The notes beneath the pieces were generated by a model. The model did not search any database. It saw only the letters and a program-made list of their open reading frames with translations, and was not told the DNA's origin. The position numbers and the translations under genes are program-made. Positions 8,254-17,265 of a DNA stretch of 59,552 bases are shown here, piece after piece. This DNA is from Roseofilum reptotaenium CS-1145 (lineage in GTDB: Bacteria; Cyanobacteriota; Cyanobacteriia; Cyanobacteriales; Desertifilaceae). The stretch spans positions 1-59,552 of the forward strand of contig NZ_JAQMUE010000004.1 of the NCBI RefSeq assembly GCF_028330985.1, read 5' to 3'. Every line of letters begins with the position of its first letter. The first letter of the stretch is position 1.

Positions 8254-8802
8254 ATGCAGTGTATTCCAACAAAAATTCCGGATGTTCTGATCCTAGAACC
8301 CAAAGTTTTTGGAGACGATCGCGGATTCTTTTTTGAAAGCTATAATCACAAACGCTTTGCTGAAATCACCGGTCAATCTGTGGAGTTTGTCCAAGATAAC
8401 CATTCTCGCTCCGTGAAGGGAGTATTAAGGGGCCTGCATTACCAAATTCAACAAGCCCAAGGTAAACTCGTCCGTGCTGCGATCGGCGAAATTTTAGATG
8501 TGGCCGTGGATATCCGCAAAAGCAGCCCCCATTTTGGCCAGTGGGTCAGTTGTTTGTTAACTGCCCAAAATCATCGCCAGTTATGGATTCCGCCTGGATT
8601 TGCCCATGGGTTTGTTGTGCTGTCAGAAATAGCAGAGGTACTGTATAAAGCCAGTGGTTATTATGCTCCCCAGCACGAGCGATCGATTTTGTGGAACGAT
8701 CCGACTATCGCCATTGATTGGCAAATTGAAGGCTTAGAGCCTACCTTATCGGCTAAGGATCGGGCAGGTAAGCTATTGTCAGATGCTGAGGTGTATTCAT
8801 GA
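8254..8802 (+). CDS. rfbC: dTDP-4-dehydrorhamnose 3,5-epimerase
   Basis: 182 residues from ATG 8254, matching the usual RmlC length; an upstream in-frame TTG at 8221 would add 11 unlikely residues. Family motifs include FGDDRGFFFESYNH near the N-terminus, VLRGLHYQ with the catalytic-type His, and WIPPGFAHGFVVLSE. It epimerises C3 and C5 of dTDP-4-keto-6-deoxyglucose in dTDP-L-rhamnose synthesis. The stop overlaps the rfbD start by 4 bp (ATGA), implying translational coupling. Confidence 0.95.
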   Translation: MQCIPTKIPDVLILEPKVFGDDRGFFFESYNHKRFAEITGQSVEFVQDNHSRSVKGVLRGLHYQIQQAQGKLVRAAIGEILDVAVDIRKSSPHFGQWVSCLLTAQNHRQLWIPPGFAHGFVVLSEIAEVLYKASGYYAPQHERSILWNDPTIAIDWQIEGLEPTLSAKDRAGKLLSDAEVYS

Positions 8803-9686
8803 CCCGAATTTTGGTAACTGGGGCCCAAGGGCAGTTGGGCCAAGAGTTGGTCACCTTGTTGAAACCCTTGGGAGAGGTGAGGGGAATCGATCGCAATGAA
8901 CTCGATTTAACGGAGTTTGACCAGGTGGAATCCTTTTGGCAAGATTTGCAGCCGGATATTGTGGTGCATGGAGCCGCCTACACCGCAGTGGATAAAGCCG
9001 AAGAGGATGCCGATTTGGCCATGCAAGTGAATGGAGAAGTACCAGGAAAATTAGCCCGTTTAGCAGCCGCTTCCGGGACTCAGTTAATCCATATTTCCAC
9101 GGATTATGTGTTTGATGGGGGTAAAAATCAACCCTATTGGGAAACCGATCGGACTAACCCTCTGAGTTCCTATGGGCGCTCCAAGTTGCGGGGCGAACAG
9201 GTGGTGCAAGAGAGTGGCGCAACCTTTGCCATCCTCAGAACTGCGTGGGTGTATGGAAACGGGATGACAGGTAACTTTGTCAAAACCATGTTGCGCCTGG
9301 GTAAAGAGCGGGAAGAACTGCGCGTGGTGTACGATCAAGTGGGTTCGCCAACCTGGACAGTGGATTTAGCCGGAGCGATCGCCCAATTGATTCCCAAGCT
9401 GAACTCGGAAACAGCAGGTATTTATCATTACACAAATGCGGGCGTGACCAGTTGGTATGATTTTGCGATCGCCATTTTTGAAGAAGCCCAACAGTTGGGA
9501 ATTCCCCTGAAAATTAAACAAGTGCTTCCCATTACCACTGACCAATATCCTACTCCCGCAAAACGTCCCGCTTACTCCGTTCTGTCGGGTCAAAAACTCT
9601 CCGATCTCCTGGGAACACCTGCCCCCCATTGGCGACAAAGTTTACGGAAGATGTTAGCCGAATATGCCCAAAAGTTAGTCAATTAG
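8799..9686 (+). CDS. rfbD: dTDP-4-dehydrorhamnose reductase
   Basis: 295 residues. It is an extended short-chain dehydrogenase with an N-terminal Rossmann motif (ILVTGAQGQLGQEL) and the active-site elements HISTDYVFDG and the YGRSK tetrad (Tyr and Lys about residues 127-131). It carries out the last step of dTDP-L-rhamnose synthesis using NAD(P)H. It is coupled to rfbC by a 4-bp overlap. The rhamnose probably goes into surface polysaccharide. The dehydratase gene rfbB is not in this window. Confidence 0.95.
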   Translation: MTRILVTGAQGQLGQELVTLLKPLGEVRGIDRNELDLTEFDQVESFWQDLQPDIVVHGAAYTAVDKAEEDADLAMQVNGEVPGKLARLAAASGTQLIHISTDYVFDGGKNQPYWETDRTNPLSSYGRSKLRGEQVVQESGATFAILRTAWVYGNGMTGNFVKTMLRLGKEREELRVVYDQVGSPTWTVDLAGAIAQLIPKLNSETAGIYHYTNAGVTSWYDFAIAIFEEAQQLGIPLKIKQVLPITTDQYPTPAKRPAYSVLSGQKLSDLLGTPAPHWRQSLRKMLAEYAQKLVN

Positions 9687-9696
9687 GGGTGATTTC

Positions 9697-9957
9697 ATGA
9701 GTGAAGATCCGAAAACATCTGCACCTCGACTCCGCTCGGTGACCACTTTTCAACAAGCGATTGAGGAAATAGAAAGCTTTTCTTTGGAGGATCAAGAAAT
9801 TCTCCTTGATATTCTCAATAAGCGTTTAGCCGAGCAGAAGCGATCGCAATTACTTAAAGAGGTTGCTGAAGCAAGATCAGAATATAGAACGGGGAATTTT
9901 AAACTGGGAACGGTAGATGAATTCTTAGCTGAATTGAACGCATACAATTTCTTGTAG
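9697..9957 (+). CDS. Small antitoxin-like protein, function unknown
   Basis: 86 residues, acidic to neutral and predicted helical: FQQAIEEIESFSLEDQEILL, then a Lys/Arg-rich segment and LGTVDEFLAELNAYNFL. This helical plan resembles short cyanobacterial proteins that often precede RelE/PIN-type toxins, but no toxin gene follows; rfbA comes next. The gene begins 10 bp after rfbD, and its ATG is preceded by AGGGGTGATTTC, a plausible Shine-Dalgarno. The stop codon (9955-9957) lies in the left arm of a REP-like palindrome, so the C-terminus may have been trimmed. It may be an orphan antitoxin or an unrelated regulator. Confidence 0.6.
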   Translation: MSEDPKTSAPRLRSVTTFQQAIEEIESFSLEDQEILLDILNKRLAEQKRSQLLKEVAEARSEYRTGNFKLGTVDEFLAELNAYNFL

Positions 9958-9998
9958 GGGCGTTCATGTCGCGAAGCGAAACGGCCGTTCGCCCCTAC
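9954..9998. repeat. REP-like palindrome (GTAGGGGCG family)
   Basis: GTAGGGGCG (9954-9962) and CGCCCCTAC (9990-9998) form a perfect 9-bp inverted repeat around a GCGAAGCGAAACGGCCG core. Related GTAGGGGCG cores occur at about 28011 and at the right window edge (59541-59552), so this is a dispersed family. Confidence 0.75.
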
Positions 9999-10027
9999 AC
10001 TTCTAAAAACTATTGAATAATTAAATT

Positions 10028-11101
10028 ATGAAAGGATTAATTTTATCTGGTGGTAAAGGCACTCGCTTACGTCCCATTACTTATACGGGTGCGAAACAAT
10101 TGGTTCCGGTTGCCAATCAACCCATTTTATGGTATGGCATTCAAGGCATTGTGGCCGCAGGGATAACTGATATTGGCATTATTATTAGTCCCGAAACTGG
10201 AGAAGAGGTGAAAGCAACCACGGGGAATGGGGAACAGTTTGGTGCAAAAATAACCTATATTTTGCAGGAGAAACCTGCCGGTCTGGCCCATGCCGTAAAG
10301 GTGGCGCAGCCCTTTCTAGGAAACGACCCATTCGTTATGTATTTGGGCGATAACATCATTGAAAGTGATTTAACCCAATTTTTGACCCAATTTAAAGAAA
10401 ACAGCTTAGATGGGCTGATTTTACTGCGTACCGTCTCTAATCCCAGTGCCTTTGGAGTCGCCCAAGTAGATGATCGCGGAAGAGTCTTAAAGCTAGTGGA
10501 AAAACCGAAAGACCCACCCTCAAATCTAGCGCTGGTGGGGATTTACTTCTTTTCTGAGGCGATTCATGAGGCGATCGCCAGTATCCAACCGTCGCCACGG
10601 GGTGAACTCGAAATTACGGATGCCATTCAAGTCTTAATCGATCGCAAAACACAAGTAGAAGCGCGTCAGATCGAAGGATGGTGGTTAGATACTGGGAAAA
10701 AAGACGATCTTTTGGAAGCCAATCGCATTATTCTCGATACCCGCTTAGAATCAGAGGTTAAAGGAACGATCGATCCTCAAAGTCAAGTGATTGGTCGTGT
10801 GAAAATTGGCAAAGGGACAACAGTAATTAATAGCACTATTCGTGGCCCTGTTGCTATTGGGGAGAATTGTCATATCGAAAATACATTCATTGGCCCCTAT
10901 AGTAGTATTGCTAATAGCACAACCTTAACAGAAGTCGATATTGAACACAGCGTGATTTTAGGAGAAGCAACCTTAGAAAATATCCCACAACGCATTGTGG
11001 ATAGTGTGGTAGGTAGACGCGCTCGCTTAAATGTTGCCCCTCGTCGTCCAACAGCTCTACGGTTTATGATTGGAGACGATTGTCAGATTGAATTAGTGTA
11101 A
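10028..11101 (+). CDS. rfbA: Glucose-1-phosphate thymidylyltransferase, long form
   Basis: 357 residues. The nucleotidyltransferase signature is at the start (GGKGTRLRPITYTGAKQLVP), followed by VMYLGDNIIESDL and LVEKPKDPPSN. A C-terminal left-handed beta-helix extension (~245-340: IGRVKIGKGTTVINSTIRGP) marks the long RmlA-like class found in cyanobacteria and archaea. It makes dTDP-glucose from dTTP and glucose-1-phosphate, feeding the rhamnose genes upstream. It is separated from them by the antitoxin-like gene and a REP palindrome, so it may be transcribed partly on its own. Another sugar nucleotide product cannot be excluded. Confidence 0.88.
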   Translation: MKGLILSGGKGTRLRPITYTGAKQLVPVANQPILWYGIQGIVAAGITDIGIIISPETGEEVKATTGNGEQFGAKITYILQEKPAGLAHAVKVAQPFLGNDPFVMYLGDNIIESDLTQFLTQFKENSLDGLILLRTVSNPSAFGVAQVDDRGRVLKLVEKPKDPPSNLALVGIYFFSEAIHEAIASIQPSPRGELEITDAIQVLIDRKTQVEARQIEGWWLDTGKKDDLLEANRIILDTRLESEVKGTIDPQSQVIGRVKIGKGTTVINSTIRGPVAIGENCHIENTFIGPYSSIANSTTLTEVDIEHSVILGEATLENIPQRIVDSVVGRRARLNVAPRRPTALRFMIGDDCQIELV

Positions 11102-11261
11102 GAGATCGATAGGGTTGGGCGATCTTTCTTCTGAGAAAAGGGATTTCTGGCTCCTGCTATAGTCTATATGGGTTGACTGTAACAAAGTGAAACATAAGCA
11201 ACTCGTTATCACTGGACTAGATTTACAATAGTTCAAGAAGTGGTCATTTGGAGGTTAAAGA

Positions 11262-11301
11262 CTCTAGATTCCTCCATGAACTAATGGAGTAGATGCTAGA
11301 G
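11262..11301 (+). promoter_or_regulatory. Nested inverted repeat in the leader of the GGDEF-EAL gene
   Basis: CTCTAG (11262-11267) pairs with CTAGAG (11296-11301), and inside it CTCCAT (11272-11277) pairs with ATGGAG (11284-11289). It ends 25 bp before the start codon, where it could form an mRNA hairpin or an operator. It does not match the c-di-GMP riboswitch consensus. Confidence 0.4.
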
Positions 11302-11326
11302 AAGATTAGCCTCTCTTCAATAACCT

Positions 11327-14200
11327 ATGAATAATGCAAACTGGTATAGCTCTTCTGAGAATCCTTTTCAACCCCTATCTGATTTGATTGCCAGTCATGA
11401 AGCGTGGTTGATGCATCAAATATTACACTATGCCAAGCAACAAGGTTATGCTGCCTATACCTCAACCTTAGCTGAAGCTTGGCGAGTCTCGATTTGTGGC
11501 CTATCCACACCTCTGATTCAGGCGATCGCCGAAAATTTTGGGATTCAAGAATTAAGTCCCCATCTCCCGAAAATGCCAGATATCAGTAGTGGGTTTGGCA
11601 TAGTCGAAGCGCAACGTCATCGCAGTCGGGGAATTACCATAGAATTATTTCTGGGATTATTTAAATATTATCGACAATCCTATCTCGACTTAATTGAAAT
11701 CGGAGAGTTTCAACCTGAACAATATCAGAAATATCGGTTATTTATCCATCGTTTTTTTGATCGGATTGAACTAGGGATTTGTGGAGAATGGATAAGTCAG
11801 AATACCAATAAATCTATCGTAGAGTTACAAGAAGAAAATCGTAATCTGGCAAATATTAAAAATAAATATTTAACCTTATTTGAAAGTCTCAGCGATCCCG
11901 TATTTCTGCTCGATCGGAAAAACCAAATTGTTAACTTAAATTCAGCGGCTGCTCGTACCTTTACTGACTTAACTGTTCCTGGCTCTCTTTATTATAGTCT
12001 AGACCCGATTCAACTAGAACTCCCTTGGCTCAATGAACAGGTGCTAAATTTTATGGGCACCGATCAGTTGGAGCAGCGTTATGAAACTGAATTATTGACT
12101 CAGAGAGGCAAACGATGGTTTGAGGTTAAACTTAATCGCATGTTGGATGTCAGTGGTAAATTCAGTGGGATAATCGCCGTTTACACAGATATTAGCGATC
12201 GCTATCAAGCGGATCGACAACTCCGTCAAAGTGAACAACGAATCAAAAATATTATTACCACCCATATTCATGGATTAGTTATCTTAAACCAAAACGGTAA
12301 AATCGTTTTCGCAAATCCGGTAGCTGAAGATTTACTCAACCAGAAGAAAGAAGATTTATTAGGCACTTATCTGGTTGTAGATACATCGGGAAAAACCACA
12401 GAAATTTTGCTAGAAAAATCGGGACAAGTTCCTGTAATTCTACAAGTGAAAGCAGTAGAGATACCTTGGGAAGAGGAAATGGCACACCTGGTTTCATTGA
12501 TTGATATTACCAGGCTCAAACAAGCTCAAGAAAAATTACAAATTCTCTATCAAGCTTCCGAACAAAGTCCCGCTTCTATCGTCATTACAGATGCTCAAGG
12601 AAACATTGAATATGTCAATCCAAAATTTGAAAAAATTACCGGCTATACTGCCGCAGAAGTGCAAGGTAAAAATCCAAGAGTTTTGAAATCTGGTCATACT
12701 AGCGATCAAGAGTATAAAATTATGTGGGAGACGATCGCATCAGGACAAGAATGGTATGGAGAATTTAAGAATAGACGCAAGAATGGTCATGTGTTTTGGG
12801 AACATGCTTCAATTTCTCCTATTAAAAATCTTGAAGGGAAAATCACCCATTTTGTTGCAGTCAAAGAAGATATTACCCAACGCAAGCAAAATGAAGCCCT
12901 GTTAGAATATCATGCTAATTATGATACCTTAACAGCTTTACCCAATCGCATCTTAGTTCGCGATCGCCTACAACAGGCCATTACTCAAGCAGAGCAGAAA
13001 GAAAATAAGGTTGCTATATTGCTTTTGGATCTCGATCATTTTAAGCAAATCAATGAAAGCTTAGGTCATGAACTCGGCGATCGTTTACTTCAAGAAGTAG
13101 CACAAAGATTACTGCTGTGTATCCAGAAAAGTCATACCTTAGCTCGATTAGGTGGTGATGAATTCTTAATTCTTCTCCCTAATCTTGCATCTCTGTATGA
13201 TCCCGAAAATATCGCCCATAACATCTTACATGCCTTTAAGACTCCCTTTGATGTTCAAGGAGAAGAAATTTTTATTTCCGTTAGCATTGGCATTACCCTA
13301 TATCCCGATGATGGACTCAATGGTACGATGCTGATGAAACATGCTGATTCTGCTATGTATGAAGCCAAAAATGAAGGACGAAATACTTTTCGTTTTTTTA
13401 CGCCTCAAATTAATCAGCAAGTACAAACACGCACTCTGGTACAAAAACATCTGCACCATGCGATTTCCCAGAATGAATTATATATGGTCTATCAACCTTT
13501 TATTGAACTCACATCTGGATTAGTCGTGGGAGCAGAAGCCTTGATGCGATGGTCAAACCCAGAACTCGGTCAAGTGAGTCCAGATCAATTTATTCCCATT
13601 GCCGAAGAAACTGGATTAATTGTAGACTTAGGTGATTGGGCTTTGGATCAAGCCTGTGCAGAAGTAGTCAAATGGCAAGGATTACGCCCTTCTCACCTTT
13701 GGGTGGCCGTTAATTTATCCCCACGTCAATTCCGGGAATCTAATTTTATCAAGCAGATTTTAGCCACTATCGAGCGTCATCAAATTAGTACGGATTGCTT
13801 AGAATTAGAAATTACAGAACGGCTGCTGATGGAAGATATTCCCCATGCCAAAGAATTAATCAACCAATTACACGATCATCAGATTCGATTAGCTATTGAC
13901 GATTTTGGAACAGGATATTCTTCTTTGAGTAGTCTCAAGCGCTATCCGTTCCAAGTTTTAAAAATTGACCGCTCTTTTATTCGGGAAATTCCTGAAGACC
14001 CTGAAGCCGTATCTCTAGTGACAACCATTCTGGCAATGGCCCATGGACTGGGCTTGAAATCGATCGCCGAAGGGATCGAAACGGCCGAACAGCAGGCGTT
14101 TTTACAACGCTTAGGTTGTGACTACGGTCAAGGCTATTACTTCAGCAAACCGTTGAGAGCAGACGGATTTCGGGACTATCTTAGAGAAGATAGGGAATAG
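11327..14200 (+). CDS. Multi-PAS GGDEF-EAL cyclic-di-GMP signalling protein
   Basis: 957 residues. The N-terminal ~165 residues form an all-helical input resembling the RsbR/RsbRD N-terminal sensor. PAS regions follow at ~180-290, ~305-395 and ~405-525 (YQASEQSPASIVITDAQGNI). The GGDEF domain (~530-690) has an intact motif in LARLGGDEFLILLP. The EAL domain (~705-950) keeps GAEALMRW, LELEITERLL, AIDDFGTGYSSL, KIDRSF and AEGIET. Both cyclase and phosphodiesterase activities are therefore possible. There are no membrane helices, so it is cytosolic. The stop codon (14198-14200) falls inside a GGGAATAGGG repeat. Confidence 0.92.
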   Translation: MNNANWYSSSENPFQPLSDLIASHEAWLMHQILHYAKQQGYAAYTSTLAEAWRVSICGLSTPLIQAIAENFGIQELSPHLPKMPDISSGFGIVEAQRHRSRGITIELFLGLFKYYRQSYLDLIEIGEFQPEQYQKYRLFIHRFFDRIELGICGEWISQNTNKSIVELQEENRNLANIKNKYLTLFESLSDPVFLLDRKNQIVNLNSAAARTFTDLTVPGSLYYSLDPIQLELPWLNEQVLNFMGTDQLEQRYETELLTQRGKRWFEVKLNRMLDVSGKFSGIIAVYTDISDRYQADRQLRQSEQRIKNIITTHIHGLVILNQNGKIVFANPVAEDLLNQKKEDLLGTYLVVDTSGKTTEILLEKSGQVPVILQVKAVEIPWEEEMAHLVSLIDITRLKQAQEKLQILYQASEQSPASIVITDAQGNIEYVNPKFEKITGYTAAEVQGKNPRVLKSGHTSDQEYKIMWETIASGQEWYGEFKNRRKNGHVFWEHASISPIKNLEGKITHFVAVKEDITQRKQNEALLEYHANYDTLTALPNRILVRDRLQQAITQAEQKENKVAILLLDLDHFKQINESLGHELGDRLLQEVAQRLLLCIQKSHTLARLGGDEFLILLPNLASLYDPENIAHNILHAFKTPFDVQGEEIFISVSIGITLYPDDGLNGTMLMKHADSAMYEAKNEGRNTFRFFTPQINQQVQTRTLVQKHLHHAISQNELYMVYQPFIELTSGLVVGAEALMRWSNPELGQVSPDQFIPIAEETGLIVDLGDWALDQACAEVVKWQGLRPSHLWVAVNLSPRQFRESNFIKQILATIERHQISTDCLELEITERLLMEDIPHAKELINQLHDHQIRLAIDDFGTGYSSLSSLKRYPFQVLKIDRSFIREIPEDPEAVSLVTTILAMAHGLGLKSIAEGIETAEQQAFLQRLGCDYGQGYYFSKPLRADGFRDYLREDRE

Positions 14201-14221
14201 GGGGGATGCTCAGATCGACCA

Positions 14222-14821
14222 TTACCTATTACCATGCGAAGTGCTGTGTTTACGCTTGGCTAAAAAGCGAGCAGCTAGCACACCTCCAATGAGTCCAAAC
14301 AAGTGACCTTCCCAGGAAATCCCAGGTTGTCCGGGAAGCACGCCCCAAATGAGACCGCCATAGAAAAAACCTACGACTAGGGAAAGAAAGATTGAGGAAA
14401 AATTGCGTTCAAACAAGCCGCGAAAGAGTAAAAACCCCAAATAGCCAAAAATTAAACTACTTGCGCCAATATGAAACGCTGGGGACCCAAATAGCCAAAC
14501 TCCACTACCAGCCACTAACATGGTAATGGCTGTTACCCAAAAGAAATCGCTGGTTTCTTGCAACATCACCAACCATCCCAACATTAAAAAGGGAGCTGTA
14601 TTGGCGATTAAATGGGGAAGATTACCATGCAAGAACGGAGACCAGAGAATACCTCGCAAACCGATAATATTGCGCGGCAAAATGCCGTATTGATCTAGCC
14701 CTCCGCTATAAAAGAGCAGATCTACAATCTCGACTACCCAGAAAAGGGTGACAAACCCACCCAAAATAAATATCTGGGTTTTGAATTCATTAACGATCGC
14801 CTTTCCTTCCTGACTACTCAT
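14222..14821 (-). CDS. Rhomboid-family intramembrane serine protease
   Basis: 199 residues if started at ATG 14821. A longer frame begins at 14941 but would overlap the end of the PBP2 gene by 71 bp, and its extra 40 residues are unlike a rhomboid N-terminus. About six membrane helices are seen. The catalytic Ser is in HIGASSLIFGYLG and the His in WEGHLFGLIGG; the oxyanion-side motif is FLHGNLPHLIANT. It cleaves membrane-anchored substrates in the plasma membrane; its substrates cannot be told from the sequence. It lies 49 bp downstream of the PBP2 gene on the same strand. Confidence 0.85.
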   Translation of the reverse strand: MSSQEGKAIVNEFKTQIFILGGFVTLFWVVEIVDLLFYSGGLDQYGILPRNIIGLRGILWSPFLHGNLPHLIANTAPFLMLGWLVMLQETSDFFWVTAITMLVAGSGVWLFGSPAFHIGASSLIFGYLGFLLFRGLFERNFSSIFLSLVVGFFYGGLIWGVLPGQPGISWEGHLFGLIGGVLAARFLAKRKHSTSHGNR

Positions 14822-14870
14822 CTTTCGTGACTCAAAGGATATCTTCTCTAGGTTAACAATTTCTCCTGCT

Positions 14871-16628
14871 CTACTGGCGGAAATAAGCCTGAAAAATCGC
14901 TTGAGCCACCGGTAGAGCGGTTTTACCACCATAACCGCCATTTTCCACTACTACGGCGATCGCCACTTGGGGATCGCTGACGGGGCCATATCCGACATAC
15001 ACCGCATGGGACTGTTGTCCCAACACCTCCGAAGTCCCTGTTTTTCCAGCCGTCAAAGGAATCGAACCATCATTCATCCCTCGTCCCGTCCCCTTTTGCA
15101 CCACAGCCACTAAACCCTCGCGAATGGCCGCGATGGTGTCTGGAGATAATCCCGTCGGTTCTGGTTGCATGGTCTGGGTATTGGTTTGCGAAGCCAATAG
15201 ATGGGGTTTGACCCGCATTCCCCCATTGGCAATACTACCGATCATTACGGCTAACTCTAAGGGCGACGCTAAAACCAAACCCTGACCAATAGACATACTC
15301 ACCGTGTCTCCGGGATACCAAGGCTCACCATAGAGGTCTTGCTTTTGTTCGGGAGTCGGCACAGAACCATTCCGTCCTCCCTCTAACCCCAAGAGACTTA
15401 AGTCGGTGGTTTTGCCAATGCCCATCTTTTCGGCCCATTCGGCGATCGCCTTGACCCCGGCTTCCATACCCACCTTATAGAAAAAGGTATTACTACTGTA
15501 AGCGAGGGCATCCCGAAACCCAATCACCCCATACCCACCGCTATGTTCATGGAATTGAATTCCGCCCACTGTAATATAAGCAGAAGTCATTAACATCGAA
15601 TAGGGACTAAACTTCCCCGACTCCATCCCTGCGGCTGCGGTCACAATCTTAAATGTACTTCCTGGAGGATAACCCTGTAGAGCGCGATTCAAAAAGGGTT
15701 GATCTTCTCCTTGTAACTCTTCCCAATCCTCAGGAGTCACCCGACGGGTAAAAATTTGTGGGTCAAACGTCGGGCCACTAGCCATGGCCAATACTCCACC
15801 TGTTTTAACATCCAATGCTACTACTCCACCCCGACGGTTTCTTAAAGCCTGTTCAGCGGCCTTTTGCAAGTCTAGATCTAAGGTTAACTGCACTGAATCC
15901 CCAGACCGAGATTCATATAAGCCCAATTCTCGTAACTCTTCCCCCTTAGCATTCACCTCTACCAACCGGCCACCCCATTGACCTTTGAGTTGCTCATTGG
16001 CTAGCCGTTCTACCCCCATTTGGCCCACAATCATCCCCATCGGATAATCTGGGTTAGCGTCGAGTTCTTCATGGGTGGCTTCTCCTACATAACCGATCAC
16101 ATGGCTGGCTAAGGTTCCATGGGGATAGAGACGATTCGATTCTGAACGAATTTCTACCCCAACCAGATTGAATTCGGAGAGAGCCGTAAATTCTTCTAAG
16201 CTCAAATTGCGGTAAATGCGAATTGGTAGGCGAGATTGATAATGATCGGCTGCGAGTTGATCGATTATTTCTTTTGGGGAGATATTAAGAACGGTTGCTA
16301 ACTGTTGCGCTTGAATTTCCCATTCTTCTGGCGATCGCTCTTTGGGCCAAAGATAAACCGACCGAGAGAGACGATTGGAGACTACAATTTTTCCCTGGCG
16401 ATCGAAAATATTACCCCGGTCTGAGGGGACGGGCATTTGGCGAATGCGATTACTATCTGCTCGTTCTCGATTTTCTTTCCCCCGAATAATTTGCAGTTCG
16501 GCTAATTTCCAAGTATACGCTGTGAACATACTAGTAAAAATCAGAACGATTACTAGGGTTTGAGGGAGCCGTTTACGAGAAATTTTGGCCGGTGTGCTTT
16601 CAGCAAACCAGGAAGAAATAGAAGTCAT
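14871..16628 (-). CDS. mrdA: Penicillin-binding protein 2 (class B transpeptidase)
   Basis: 585 residues. There is one N-terminal membrane anchor (~residues 22-42), a pedestal/dimerisation domain beginning RGNIFDRQGKIVVSNRLSRS, and a transpeptidase domain. The three active-site motifs are intact: SxxK as PPGSTFKIV, SxN as YSSNTFF, KTG as AGKTGTSE. PBP2 crosslinks peptidoglycan during lateral wall growth with RodA. No rodA is adjacent here; the FtsW-like gene is 30 kb away. The gene is divergent from the hemerythrin gene and probably co-transcribed with the rhomboid gene. Confidence 0.93.
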   Translation of the reverse strand: MTSISSWFAESTPAKISRKRLPQTLVIVLIFTSMFTAYTWKLAELQIIRGKENRERADSNRIRQMPVPSDRGNIFDRQGKIVVSNRLSRSVYLWPKERSPEEWEIQAQQLATVLNISPKEIIDQLAADHYQSRLPIRIYRNLSLEEFTALSEFNLVGVEIRSESNRLYPHGTLASHVIGYVGEATHEELDANPDYPMGMIVGQMGVERLANEQLKGQWGGRLVEVNAKGEELRELGLYESRSGDSVQLTLDLDLQKAAEQALRNRRGGVVALDVKTGGVLAMASGPTFDPQIFTRRVTPEDWEELQGEDQPFLNRALQGYPPGSTFKIVTAAAGMESGKFSPYSMLMTSAYITVGGIQFHEHSGGYGVIGFRDALAYSSNTFFYKVGMEAGVKAIAEWAEKMGIGKTTDLSLLGLEGGRNGSVPTPEQKQDLYGEPWYPGDTVSMSIGQGLVLASPLELAVMIGSIANGGMRVKPHLLASQTNTQTMQPEPTGLSPDTIAAIREGLVAVVQKGTGRGMNDGSIPLTAGKTGTSEVLGQQSHAVYVGYGPVSDPQVAIAVVVENGGYGGKTALPVAQAIFQAYFRQ

Positions 16629-16848
16629 AGAAATTCTGTTTTGTTGTTTCTTCGGGTTATTGATTTTTTTCTACTGCACCCTAGACTAATCCGGAGTAAT
16701 TACGGTATTAGTCCAAAACAAATGTTGTTTCCTATACCCTATATCAGGACTTTAGAGAAATCTTTATTATCTGATCAACTTTCAGTCCTGTGAGTCATGT
16801 TAGAATCGGTTTGAATTCTTTTCCTATTTAAGCCTAAAGAGGTGGATT

Positions 16849-17265
16849 ATGCCACGAACTTGGACAGATTCTCTCGAAATTGGAATTCCCTTATTAGATA
16901 TTCAACATCAACAGTTGCTAGATGAAATGGATCGATTGCTAGAAGGCTTGAAGACGAAAAAATCGAACCGAGAAATTAAAAGTATTTTGAAAATGCTCGA
17001 TGGCTATGTAGCCGTTCATTTTCAGTATGAAGAAGGTTGTATGAATAATTATCAGTGTCCTGTAGCTTGTGACAATAAAAATGCCCATCAGAGTTTTGTG
17101 CAGATGTTGACCCAGATTAAGAGTGATATTGAAATGAATCGAAATTTCGATCTCGTTGCAGATCAAGTGCAACGCAATTTACTCGATTGGTTTGTGAATC
17201 ATATTCGCCGCATTGATAAACAATTGGAACCTTTGGTGCAGGCAAATAAGCCTATGGCTAGTTAA
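16849..17265 (+). CDS. Bacteriohemerythrin with one substituted iron ligand
   Basis: 138 residues, a four-helix hemerythrin fold. Ligands seen are His20 (LLDIQHQQLL), His57 and Glu61 (VHFQYEEG), His80 (NAHQSF), His118 and Asp123 (VNHIRRID). The canonical HxxxH pair is broken: the first His, expected at residue 76, is Asn (DNKNAH). The diiron site would therefore have at most four His ligands instead of five. Hemerythrins bind O2 or store iron; the change may alter O2 affinity. A good Shine-Dalgarno (AGAGGTGG) precedes the ATG. The last 8 bp overlap the convergent aminopeptidase gene. Confidence 0.88.
   Translation: MPRTWTDSLEIGIPLLDIQHQQLLDEMDRLLEGLKTKKSNREIKSILKMLDGYVAVHFQYEEGCMNNYQCPVACDNKNAHQSFVQMLTQIKSDIEMNRNFDLVADQVQRNLLDWFVNHIRRIDKQLEPLVQANKPMAS

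Noticed and set aside
11102-11326. c-di-GMP riboswitch before the GGDEF-EAL gene
   Set aside because: The GEMM-type conserved motifs are absent; only nested inverted repeats are seen.
14822-14941. Longer N-terminus for the rhomboid protease
   Set aside because: It would overlap the PBP2 gene by 71 bp and adds residues unlike the family; the ATG at 14821 is preferred.
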